From NCBI GenBank assembly GCA_011050085.1, contig DRGL01000043.1, positions 51,674 to 115,673 on the forward strand: DNA of 64,000 bases. The letters run 5' to 3'. Positions 17,944 to 26,423 of this stretch are shown piece by piece. The notes beneath the pieces were generated by a model that made no database searches, was not told where the DNA came from, and worked only from the letters and a program-made list of their open reading frames with translations. The stretch comes from Pricia antarctica (GTDB lineage Bacteria > Bacteroidota > Bacteroidia > Flavobacteriales > Flavobacteriaceae). The translations under genes and the position numbers were made by a program. Numbering within the stretch: position 1 is the stretch's first letter; every line of letters begins with the position of its first letter.

Positions 17944-19113
17944 CTAATTAGACGCAACTTCTGTTTTTACCTTATTAATTGCTTGCTCGATATCGGCTAT
18001 CAAATCTTCTACCTCTTCAATACCTATTGAAAAGCGAATTAGACCGTCCTTTATACCTTGGCGCTTTCGTTCTTCATCCCCTAAAAGGGAATGTGAGGTC
18101 AGAGTCGGTGAAAGTACGGTACTTTCAACACCTGCCAAGCTCATGGAAGATTTGATAAGTCGTAAGGATTTTTGAAAATATGACGCATCCAGCCCTTCTT
18201 TAAGTTCGAAAGACAACATACCGCCAAAACCTTTCATTTGGCTTTTTGCAACGTGGTGACCAGGATGATCTTGAAGTCCGGGGTAATAAACCACCCCAAT
18301 ATCTTCATGGGCATCAAGGAATTCAGCCATGCGCTGCGCATTTTCATTTTGTGCCCTTACCCGAATGCCCATAGTCTTAATACTACGTTCTAAGAGCCAG
18401 ACGGTATAATCGCTTAGACTTCCCCCTAAATTTTTGGCCATAGAGAAAATCCGTTTTATATTTTCCGCTGAAGACGCTACTGCTCCCGCACAAATATCCG
18501 AATGTCCGCCCATATATTTGGTAGCACTATGGAGCACTACATCGATTCCGAAATCAACGGGGTTCTGATTCACGGGACTGGCAAACGTATTATCAATCAT
18601 AGAAACCAATCCCTTTTTTTTGGATAGTTTTCCAATAGCATCCATATCCGTTATGGTCAATAAAGGGTTGGATGGCGTCTCAATGTAGATGACTTTGGTA
18701 TTGTGCTGAATTTTTTCTTCAAAGTCTTCAGCCTGCCATCCATTGGCGAAAGAGTATTCAATGCCGAATTTGTCGAATTCCTCCGTTACCAGATTATACG
18801 TACCCCCGTATAAGGTCTGTTGTAACACAATATGATCTCCCGCTTTCAAGAACGATAACAAGGTAGTGCTGATGGCAGCCATACCGCTTCCAAAAATTAA
18901 GGCGGCTTCTGCGTGCTCTAGCGCAGCGATTTTCTTACATAGCGATTCTTGGTTTGGTGTATTAAAGTATCGGGGGTAGCGTTTGATATCGACATCTTCG
19001 AAAGCATATGACGTGCTCATGTATAAAGGTGATATGGCACCCTTGAATTGTTCGTCTTTTATCTCACCCACATGTGTACAAATGGTGTTGAGGCCGTTTT
19101 TCTTCTGAGTCAT
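17944..19113 (-). CDS. Trans-sulfuration PLP enzyme (cystathionine gamma-synthase/lyase family)
   Basis: A 389-residue Cys/Met-metabolism PLP enzyme. The cofactor lysine lies in LHSATKYMGGHSD, and the FGSGMAAISTTLLSFL phosphate-binding segment and the LYGGTYNLVTEEF region are typical. The family includes cystathionine gamma-synthase, cystathionine gamma-lyase, methionine gamma-lyase and O-acetylhomoserine sulfhydrylase, which cannot be safely separated by eye. The downstream bshB1 gene favours a role in cysteine formation or turnover. It is upstream of bshB1 and downstream of ccsBA, all on the minus strand. Confidence 0.88.
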   Translation of the reverse strand: MTQKKNGLNTICTHVGEIKDEQFKGAISPLYMSTSYAFEDVDIKRYPRYFNTPNQESLCKKIAALEHAEAALIFGSGMAAISTTLLSFLKAGDHIVLQQTLYGGTYNLVTEEFDKFGIEYSFANGWQAEDFEEKIQHNTKVIYIETPSNPLLTITDMDAIGKLSKKKGLVSMIDNTFASPVNQNPVDFGIDVVLHSATKYMGGHSDICAGAVASSAENIKRIFSMAKNLGGSLSDYTVWLLERSIKTMGIRVRAQNENAQRMAEFLDAHEDIGVVYYPGLQDHPGHHVAKSQMKGFGGMLSFELKEGLDASYFQKSLRLIKSSMSLAGVESTVLSPTLTSHSLLGDEERKRQGIKDGLIRFSIGIEEVEDLIADIEQAINKVKTEVASN

Positions 19114-19174
19114 ATTATTAAAATTAACGGGATTTAAAAATCTGAAAATGCTTTGAAAAATGAGCCATTCTAAT

Positions 19175-22100
19175 TTATTTCTGCACGTAATTCACTCGGT
19201 ACCGCCAAAAACTAACTCCCCCTAAAACAAGGGCACCCAATGCTATATACCAAATGAAATCGGGAGTTATTGCAGCGGCGCCACTTTGACCGTAGCTGTG
19301 AAGTCCGACCAAATAATAGTTAACTCCGAAATAGGTCATCATAATACTACCTATGGCAATTAGACTTAAGAAATTAAACGTCCATTTTCCTCGTAATCCT
19401 GGCACTAATCGGGTATGAATAACAAATGCATATATCATTATCGAAATCAATGCCCAGGTTTCTTTAGGATCCCAACCCCAATATCGTCCCCAACTTTCAT
19501 TGGCCCATTGGCCACCCAAAAAATTTCCGATGGTCAGCATCACGAGTCCGATGGTAATGGCAACTTCATTGATTATGGTCAATTCCTTAATATTGATATC
19601 CATTCTGGCCTTATTCTCTTTGGTTGTCAAAATAATAAGTATCAAAGAGACCAAACCAAGAATAGCGCCTACAATCAGGGGTCCGTAACTTGCAACGATA
19701 ACAGCCACGTGTATCATGAGCCAATAACTGTCAAGTACCGGAACGAGATTTGCTATTGCAGGGTCTACCCAATTTTGATGTGCAATCCACAAAAGTATAC
19801 CGGTAACAAAAGCAGCTGCAGCCAGGGTCATATTGCTTCTTCTTGCAAACAATAGTCCCATGCCCATTGTGGCCCATGAAACATATAATATACTTTCATA
19901 CGCATCCGTCCAAGGGGCATGACCTGATATGTACCAGCGCAACACTAGCCCAGCGGTATGCCAAAGGAAAAATATCAATATAACCCCGGTCAAGAAATAC
20001 ACCGATACCCGCCAAATGGAACGGTCTTTGAATATTTGGAATATTAAGGCCAAGAAAAGTAGCAGCCCGATTACGGGATACCATTTCCATAGATGATTGA
20101 AAATATCCAATTTGTTGTAAATGATTTCTGTGTTTATTTTTTGTTCCGAAGGTAGAACCTCGCTGCCGTGGTTGCGCTGATTCTGCTTGAAAGCTTCCAG
20201 TAACTTATCTGCACTACTATAGTCACCAGTTTCGTTGGCTTTCCGCAAGGTCATAAGGTAATAGGGAACGGAATTTTTAATAAAGTTGGCATAGAGGGAA
20301 TCGGTGACGGGGAATTGTCCGCCCCTAAAATCTAAAGCGGATATCCATTTGTTATTTTCATCGTTTAAAAGCGGGAAAATTTTAACGATCCTACCACTAA
20401 GTGCTTGATCAAGTAATCCTATGCGAGCATTGGCATCCTTGAAATCCTGTTCAAATTTATTAGGGATGTTCGTAGTAGTGGCTTCCCGCAAATAAGGCTC
20501 TAGCTTATAGGCGCCATCGGAATTGAAAAAATCAGTTGCCTTAGCATATTTTTGACCTTCCGGCACTCCGATTACACGCCGCAGACTATCATTTTTCCCC
20601 TTTTTATCGATTGCCAAGAACTCAGCATTGTACCAAGCTGGTGGTGCCAGCATCATCGACAAAAAAACCTGGTCGGCATTCATGTCCTTATACTTATCCT
20701 TTAGACTTAATTTACGCAAAAGTTCCGAAGAAAAAGTGTGTATAGGTTTCATTCGGCCCCCGTCATCTTGAATGACAAGTTTCCCGAATTTTTCGGCGTG
20801 TTCCTCCGATACTATAGTAGTCTTTAATAAGGAGTCAATTTGTAACTGTGTTGGGGTCATGGCGTTATGTTCATGACCATCGCCCACAGCGTGCTCTTGT
20901 AAATTGGCCGCTTGTTCTATGGGCACCTGCTCTGGTTCGCTACCTGCCGTAGCTTCGTTTTGCAACTCCTGTGCTTCGGTTTCATTACCGGCGGTGGCCT
21001 TTTCGACATCTTGTGCTTGCATACCGAAGAGGCCGAATAACAGCAAGACAGAGGTCAAAGCTGCTTTCTTGACCTTCAATTTATTAAGCGATGTACCCAA
21101 ATCCTTGAACCGGGTATTTCCGAAAAGCATAATACCCATCAAACCCGCATACAATAGAAAATATCCTAAATAGGTAATCCACGTGCCCCATTGATCATGG
21201 TTTACTGAAAGTTGTGTCCCTTTTTCATCCTGATCGAAACCGGATTGAAAAAAGCGATAGCCGCCTTGGTCCAAAATATTGTTCATGAAAATATCGTAAT
21301 CATATGGCCTATCATTTTCTACCGTTACTTTGCTCATAAACGATTTATAACCCTGCTCTGTGCCAGGGTATTTTTCGGCAATAAAATCGTTCAATTTTAT
21401 TCCGAACGGCAAGTCGTACATCTTTGAACCATAGCTTAAACTAAAATCCAATCCGCCTACAGTGACTTTCTCACTGAACTCGGAGGAGTATTTACCGCCT
21501 AGTATTTTCTTTTGAACAGATTCCCCATTGGAACTGATATCGACCACCAAGGCGTCCATTGTGCCTTCGTTCATTTCCTCTTTAGGCACTTTGATCACAT
21601 CGTACGAGCCTCTGATAATTGGTTCTGGAATAACGAATTGCATTCCCGCCATATTATAGAGCGAACGCAATTGAAATTCTTGGATACTATCTTTGGTAAC
21701 CTGACCTTGAAATTGATCCGCCATCCGCATAAAACTGCCATCGAATGGTGATGCTATCTGGTAGTTATTGCCTTCTGCGGAAATATTTATGGCACCGTCC
21801 GTATTATTATTCAAAGCAAAAAGTACTCCATGAATACTGGCCACCTGTCCACTTTCTAAAAAATGCTCGTGCCGTTGGCCATCGCCGGCCTCCACAATCT
21901 TGAGATACTCTTTACCGGATTCATCGGGAATCAAGCCCTCCTTAGCGCCGTGGATAAAATCTACGTAGGAAACTGCAAATTCTTGTCCGTTGTAATCAGA
22001 GTTCCAAGGAAGATTTGATTTAAGTGCCTCGGGGGTAATGATAAGGTCTTCCTGCAAAGTCTTGCGCCTGGGTTGACCGTCAATTTCTCCATCGACATAC

Positions 22101-22486
22101 GCAGTCAAATAGGTCTTGTCAGAATAGAATACTTTTTCCGTTTCCCCTTCGCGAATGGGCATCATGCCTTCGAAACTGATGTATCGGGTAACGAATGCGC
22201 CAACGATAATTAGAATCCAAGATAGGTGCAAAGTGAGAACTGGCCACTTTTCCCAACGTAATAGTCGATATCGGCGGATATTACCTATGAAATTAATAAC
22301 AAAAAATACCATAATAGCCTCAAACCACCATGCATTATAAATCCAGATGCGTGCGGTCTCTGTACTGTATTTACTTTCTATAAAAGTGCCGAAACCCATG
22401 GCGACGGCAAAGACAAGGAAAAGAATGGCCATTAAACGTGTAGAAAAAAAGAACTTTTTGAGCAAATCTTTCATCAGAAGCAACAT
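19175..22486 (-). CDS. ccsA: Cytochrome c biogenesis protein CcsBA (ResB-CcsA fusion)
   Basis: A 1103-residue membrane protein for system II cytochrome c maturation, which exports haem and attaches it to apocytochromes. The N-terminal half is ResB/CcsB-like, with several membrane helices and a large periplasmic region. A linker rich in Glu, Ala and Gln (about residues 490-560) follows. The C-terminal CcsA half has the haem-handling tryptophan-rich segment SWGRYWGWDPKETWALIS and multiple helices. Fusions of this length are usual in Bacteroidota. The frame begins MLLLMKDLL; initiation at the second Met (22474) is equally likely. Confidence 0.93.
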   Translation of the reverse strand: MLLLMKDLLKKFFFSTRLMAILFLVFAVAMGFGTFIESKYSTETARIWIYNAWWFEAIMVFFVINFIGNIRRYRLLRWEKWPVLTLHLSWILIIVGAFVTRYISFEGMMPIREGETEKVFYSDKTYLTAYVDGEIDGQPRRKTLQEDLIITPEALKSNLPWNSDYNGQEFAVSYVDFIHGAKEGLIPDESGKEYLKIVEAGDGQRHEHFLESGQVASIHGVLFALNNNTDGAINISAEGNNYQIASPFDGSFMRMADQFQGQVTKDSIQEFQLRSLYNMAGMQFVIPEPIIRGSYDVIKVPKEEMNEGTMDALVVDISSNGESVQKKILGGKYSSEFSEKVTVGGLDFSLSYGSKMYDLPFGIKLNDFIAEKYPGTEQGYKSFMSKVTVENDRPYDYDIFMNNILDQGGYRFFQSGFDQDEKGTQLSVNHDQWGTWITYLGYFLLYAGLMGIMLFGNTRFKDLGTSLNKLKVKKAALTSVLLLFGLFGMQAQDVEKATAGNETEAQELQNEATAGSEPEQVPIEQAANLQEHAVGDGHEHNAMTPTQLQIDSLLKTTIVSEEHAEKFGKLVIQDDGGRMKPIHTFSSELLRKLSLKDKYKDMNADQVFLSMMLAPPAWYNAEFLAIDKKGKNDSLRRVIGVPEGQKYAKATDFFNSDGAYKLEPYLREATTTNIPNKFEQDFKDANARIGLLDQALSGRIVKIFPLLNDENNKWISALDFRGGQFPVTDSLYANFIKNSVPYYLMTLRKANETGDYSSADKLLEAFKQNQRNHGSEVLPSEQKINTEIIYNKLDIFNHLWKWYPVIGLLLFLALIFQIFKDRSIWRVSVYFLTGVILIFFLWHTAGLVLRWYISGHAPWTDAYESILYVSWATMGMGLLFARRSNMTLAAAAFVTGILLWIAHQNWVDPAIANLVPVLDSYWLMIHVAVIVASYGPLIVGAILGLVSLILIILTTKENKARMDINIKELTIINEVAITIGLVMLTIGNFLGGQWANESWGRYWGWDPKETWALISIMIYAFVIHTRLVPGLRGKWTFNFLSLIAIGSIMMTYFGVNYYLVGLHSYGQSGAAAITPDFIWYIALGALVLGGVSFWRYRVNYVQK

Positions 22487-22693
22487 TTGTTTTCAATATG
22501 CAAAAATAAGGGTCTTTAAAGGATTTTTGAGGGTGAATATGGCATATTCGGTTTTATAGAACTGTTAATTGTAAGTGAAAGTCGGTTGTACAATTTGAAT
22601 TTCGGATGTTTATTGCTGTCACGGCCCAATTATTTCACGAACAGGACTCCCCATATCAGGGAAAAGCTTTAAATATATCCTTATTTTTGGAAA

Positions 22694-23449
22694 ATGATAC
22701 GGGTAAGTATTTTAGGAACAGGCAATGTGGCTATGCATTTGCGCCAACTATTTTTAGAGTTAAAGGATGTTGAGGTCGTTCAAATCGTCGGCAGGAATAC
22801 GAAGATTTTGCAAAGCTTAGAAGAACGGACTGCCATCACCTCTAATTTTGAGGATATTTTGGATGCCGATATCTTTATCATCGCTGTAAATGATGATGCA
22901 ATAGCTAAGGTATCCCAATTTCTAAAAGACAAAAAGGGGTTGGTCGTTCACACCTCTGGAAGTGTTTCGATGGATACCTTGTCGCAATGTAAGCGTTACG
23001 GTGTTTTTTATCCAGTACAGACTTTTAGTAAACATCGAAAAGTTGATTTTAAATCCGTTCCGATTTGTGTGGAAGCCCAGGATGATAGGGATGTATTACT
23101 TCTTGAAACCTTGGCTAATAAGGTATCGGACGCCGTCTATCAGGTAAATTCAAAACAACGGAAAGCCCTACATCTGGGCGCTGTTTTCGTCAATAATTTT
23201 ACCAACCATCTATTTCATATCGGACAACAAATTTGTGAGGAAAACGAATTACCAACGGCTATTTTGCAGCCATTGATTCAGGAAACAAGTGCCAAGATTA
23301 CAAATCTATCTCCTTATGATGCCCAAACCGGACCTGCAAGACGTGGCGATTTTAAAACAATCGAAGACCATTTAGAACAATTGAATGGTTCAGAATTTCA
23401 AGACGTGTATGCGACGATGAGTGCTTCAATCGAGAAATTATACCGGTAA
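22694..23449 (+). CDS. Rossmann-like and DUF2520 domain protein
   Basis: A 251-residue NAD(P)-binding protein. The N-terminus MIRVSILGTGNVAMHLRQLF is a dinucleotide-binding GxGxxA motif. The middle has HTSGSVSMDTL and the FYPVQTFSK segment of F420/ketopantoate-reductase-like folds; the C-terminal half is DUF2520, ending in TGPARRGDFKTIEDH. It is probably a short-chain dehydrogenase-like enzyme of unknown substrate. It heads a plus-strand run with the KdsC-like phosphatase and Maf. A TATTTTTG box (22682-22689) ends four bases before the ATG, which would give an almost leaderless message. Confidence 0.85.
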   Translation: MIRVSILGTGNVAMHLRQLFLELKDVEVVQIVGRNTKILQSLEERTAITSNFEDILDADIFIIAVNDDAIAKVSQFLKDKKGLVVHTSGSVSMDTLSQCKRYGVFYPVQTFSKHRKVDFKSVPICVEAQDDRDVLLLETLANKVSDAVYQVNSKQRKALHLGAVFVNNFTNHLFHIGQQICEENELPTAILQPLIQETSAKITNLSPYDAQTGPARRGDFKTIEDHLEQLNGSEFQDVYATMSASIEKLYR

Positions 23450-23508
23450 TGGATAGTTCAACTGTTTTATTAGCCTTCAAAACACATTTTAACCAGAAAT
23501 AAAAATCA

Positions 23509-24036
23509 TTGGAAAAAAGTTACAAAGAGAGCCTCGCCGCCATCAATACCTTCGTTTTTGATGTGGATGGCGTGTTCACCGACAGTACGCTACTTATTAC
23601 TACGGAAGGAGAAATGTTACGCAAAATGAGCGTTAAGGACGGATACGCTTTAAAAACGGCACTTCAGAGAGGATATAATGTATGCATCATTTCAGGAGGT
23701 ACGAACGAAGGCGTACGAAATCGTCTAAAGGCATTGGGTGTTACCGATATCTATTTAGGGGCACACCACAAGATGGATGCTTTGGAAGAGTATATGGACA
23801 TCTATGAAATAGATGCAAGTACTATGTTATATATGGGTGACGATATACCAGATATTCCCCCGATGCTTAGTGTGGCGCTTCCTACCTGTCCACAAAACGC
23901 AGTACCTGAAGTAAAGGCAATCTCTAAATATGTATCCCATAAAAACGGTGGGGATGGATGTGTAAGGGATGTCATCGAACAGGTCTTGAAAGTTCGCGGG
24001 GACTGGATGGGTAATTTCGACGCAAAAAATGATTGA
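23509..24036 (+). CDS. HAD phosphatase of the KdsC type (3-deoxy-D-manno-octulosonate 8-phosphate phosphatase)
   Basis: A 175-residue cap-less HAD hydrolase. The nucleophile motif is FDVDGVFTDS (Asp18 and Asp20), motif II ISGGTNEG, then the GAHHKMDAL lysine region and the acidic motif MGDDIPDIPPM. This layout is that of KdsC, which releases phosphate from KDO-8-phosphate for lipopolysaccharide core synthesis. The start is a TTG: no ATG or GTG precedes the conserved first strand in frame, and family members begin about here. It lies 60 bases after the DUF2520 gene and 40 before maf, probably one transcript. Confidence 0.88.
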   Translation: MEKSYKESLAAINTFVFDVDGVFTDSTLLITTEGEMLRKMSVKDGYALKTALQRGYNVCIISGGTNEGVRNRLKALGVTDIYLGAHHKMDALEEYMDIYEIDASTMLYMGDDIPDIPPMLSVALPTCPQNAVPEVKAISKYVSHKNGGDGCVRDVIEQVLKVRGDWMGNFDAKND

Positions 24037-24075
24037 GAGCAAAGCACTTAACTTTTCGCTCATATAAATTTAGTT

Positions 24076-24660
24076 ATGCTGAAGGAAAAATTAAAAGCGC
24101 ATAAACTCATTCTTGCTTCCGGCTCACCCAGAAGACAGCAATTTTTTCGTGAAATGGAACTGGATTTTGAAATACGGCTAAAGTCCGTAGAGGAAGTTTA
24201 CCCTAAAGAATTACAAGAAAAGGCAATCTCTGATTATTTAGCGCAATTGAAGGCATCGGCTTTTGAAGGAACCTTGGCTAAAAATGAAATATTGATCACT
24301 TCAGATACCGTTGTATGGCACAATAACCAATCCCTAGCAAAGGCAAAAAATGCCGAAGAAGCTTTTAAAATGCTGAAAACATTATCCGAAGACTGGCACG
24401 AGGTCATTACATCAGTATGTTTTACTACGACCACAAATCAAAAAACCGTAAATCAAACCACCAAAGTAAAATTCAAGAAACTGACGGATGCAGAAATCCA
24501 CTATTACATTAAGAACTATTCCCCATTTGATAAGGCAGGCGCCTATGGCATTCAAGAATGGATAGGTTTGATCGGTATCGAAAAAATCAAAGGTTCGTAC
24601 CCGAACGTGGTCGGACTACCGACACAATTGGTATATGACACACTTGTAGATATGACGTAA
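24076..24660 (+). CDS. maf: Maf family nucleoside triphosphate pyrophosphatase
   Basis: A 194-residue Maf protein, which hydrolyses non-canonical or modified nucleoside triphosphates to monophosphates. The signature LILASGSPRRQQFFREM is at the N-terminus, ITSDTVVWHN holds the catalytic Asp, and FDKAGAYGIQEW carries the conserved Lys and Gly. The length is typical. It sits third in the run DUF2520, KdsC-like phosphatase, Maf, with a lipoprotein gene following after 125 bases. Confidence 0.93.
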   Translation: MLKEKLKAHKLILASGSPRRQQFFREMELDFEIRLKSVEEVYPKELQEKAISDYLAQLKASAFEGTLAKNEILITSDTVVWHNNQSLAKAKNAEEAFKMLKTLSEDWHEVITSVCFTTTTNQKTVNQTTKVKFKKLTDAEIHYYIKNYSPFDKAGAYGIQEWIGLIGIEKIKGSYPNVVGLPTQLVYDTLVDMT

Positions 24661-24785
24661 TAAATGGTTTTAAATACCTTTGAGGGCCACATGAATATTT
24701 AAAATTTTATACCCTTCCCAATTTGAAAGGGAAAACGTTTTTTGATGGCCAGAAAAATTTGAATTTAGATAAAATAGTATGCAAT

Positions 24786-25736
24786 ATGAATAGTCCAATT
24801 AGATTAAAAGGCGTCTTTATTATAACGATGGTATTATCCTTAGGCTTAACCTCCTGCAATGAGAAGGAGTCAATCGATACGGAAAAAGAGGTCTCCAAAA
24901 ACCAAAAGGCCGAGTCTGTCATGGCCAAAAAAGAACTTTCCGAGACTTTTAAAAGCTATTGGTACGCCGGGGATGCCGAAATTACATCGTACCAGTTGCA
25001 ACAGGCGCGATATGGTGAAACCCGCGATGGTAAGGCAGTCCTTATTTACGTGACAGAACCTTTTTTACCTGAGGCTCAGGTGAAGGCCGATGAAAGCCAT
25101 CCGGATAATGTACCCGTACTAAAACTTAACACGACCAAGAATTATTTGACTGGCATATACCCCTACTCCATTATGACCAGTAGCTTCTATCCCGTGCATG
25201 ACAATCAACATGCCATAAAACTTTCGTTTTCGGCTCAAGAATGGTGCGGCCAAGTCTATGCCCAATTAAATAATCGGGAACAATTTGATGTGATGTCGCA
25301 TTCCTATTTTGAGAGCGAGGGCGACCAAAATTTACAATTGGAAAAGACCATTTTAGAAAACGAAATTTGGAACAAAATCCGAATCGATCCGGCTAGCCTT
25401 CCTGTAGGGGAATTTGATGTTATTCCCTCCTTGGAATATATCCGACTAGCCCATATAAAACTCAAAGCATATAAGGCTAATTTGAGACTAAGCGATGTAA
25501 AAGGCATTAGCACCTATGAAATCACCTATCCCGAATTGGAACGTTCAGTAAAAATTAATTTCGCGATAGACTTCCCACATGCCATCGAGGGATGGTCAGA
25601 AACCGCAAAAAGCGGGTTTGGGGCAAACGTAAAATCCCTTACCTCGACCGCCACAAAAATGAAAACTTATAAAACCCCCTACTGGCGACAGAACGGAAAT
25701 AAAGATTTAGCTTTGCGCGACAGTTTAGGCCTATGA
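24786..25736 (+). CDS. Conserved flavobacterial lipoprotein of unknown function
   Basis: 316 residues from the ATG chosen here. The frame extends upstream to a TTG at 24723, but the ATG at 24786 gives a clean lipoprotein signal peptide, MNSPIRLKGVFIITMVLSLG followed by LTSC. No catalytic motif is apparent; the body is mixed alpha/beta with many aromatic residues. I recall relatives next to maf in Flavobacteriaceae, sometimes mislabelled as septum formation inhibitor because of that neighbour. Its stop overlaps the start of the MscS-like gene by four bases (ATGA), so the two are translationally coupled and may work together at the envelope. Confidence 0.75.
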   Translation: MNSPIRLKGVFIITMVLSLGLTSCNEKESIDTEKEVSKNQKAESVMAKKELSETFKSYWYAGDAEITSYQLQQARYGETRDGKAVLIYVTEPFLPEAQVKADESHPDNVPVLKLNTTKNYLTGIYPYSIMTSSFYPVHDNQHAIKLSFSAQEWCGQVYAQLNNREQFDVMSHSYFESEGDQNLQLEKTILENEIWNKIRIDPASLPVGEFDVIPSLEYIRLAHIKLKAYKANLRLSDVKGISTYEITYPELERSVKINFAIDFPHAIEGWSETAKSGFGANVKSLTSTATKMKTYKTPYWRQNGNKDLALRDSLGL

Positions 25737-26284
25737 TTTCAATAGAGGAATTTTTTATTGACTACAAAAACGAATTACTTGCAACTGCTATTCTCGTTGT
25801 AGTTTTATTGATACTAAAATTTGTATTCACCAAAGCCATTCGTAGAGTAGGCCGACTCAGTGATATAGTAGAAGCACGTACCTTGTTGATAACAAAATAC
25901 GTTTCTATTTTACTCTCCATTGTAGGCTTTGGACTTCTTACCTTTATCTGGAACATAAAATTTCGTGATGTCGGTATCGCTTTCGCTTCGGTATTTACTA
26001 TTATTGGAGTGGCGCTTTTTGCGAGCTGGTCCATTTTGAGCAACATAACGGCAGGTGTTGTTTTATTTTTTTCCTTTCCTTTTAAAATTGGGGATCGCGT
26101 AAAAATAATGGACAAGGATATAGAAGGTGAAGAACCTTACCTAATAGAGGATATCAGGGCATTTCATGTCAGCCTTCGAAAAGATAATGGAGAATTATTG
26201 GTTTATCCTAACAACTTAATGATGCAAAAGGCGGTCACCTTACTTTACAATCAAGAAATTATAGGAGAAGAAGGAACGGAATAG
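25733..26284 (+). CDS. Small MscS-like mechanosensitive channel
   Basis: A 183-residue membrane protein, much shorter than E. coli MscS (286 residues). Three hydrophobic segments are visible, about residues 14-34, 53-74 and 79-110. The last contains GVALFASWSILSNITAGVVL, which matches the pore-lining helix. A beta domain with FPFKIGDRVKIMDKD follows. The usual C-terminal alpha/beta cage domain is largely absent. It overlaps the upstream lipoprotein gene by four bases. It probably relieves osmotic stress, although the minimal form could serve another conductance role. Confidence 0.85.
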   Translation: MISIEEFFIDYKNELLATAILVVVLLILKFVFTKAIRRVGRLSDIVEARTLLITKYVSILLSIVGFGLLTFIWNIKFRDVGIAFASVFTIIGVALFASWSILSNITAGVVLFFSFPFKIGDRVKIMDKDIEGEEPYLIEDIRAFHVSLRKDNGELLVYPNNLMMQKAVTLLYNQEIIGEEGTE

Positions 26285-26423
26285 CAGGTTTAAGGATTTT
26301 TCATAAAAGAGGAACTCGGAACGATTTTTGTTAAAGAAATAAAATAAATAGGCTCGCTCGCTATTCTTGTTATCTTTGGAAAGACTACCAAAATTGTTTA
26401 CCATTTCCACTAAAACCAATACT

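Noticed and set aside
19415..19855. A 146-codon plus-strand frame inside ccsBA
   Set aside because: It lies wholly antisense to the conserved CcsA domain, has no recognisable motif, and its composition follows from the codons of the real gene.
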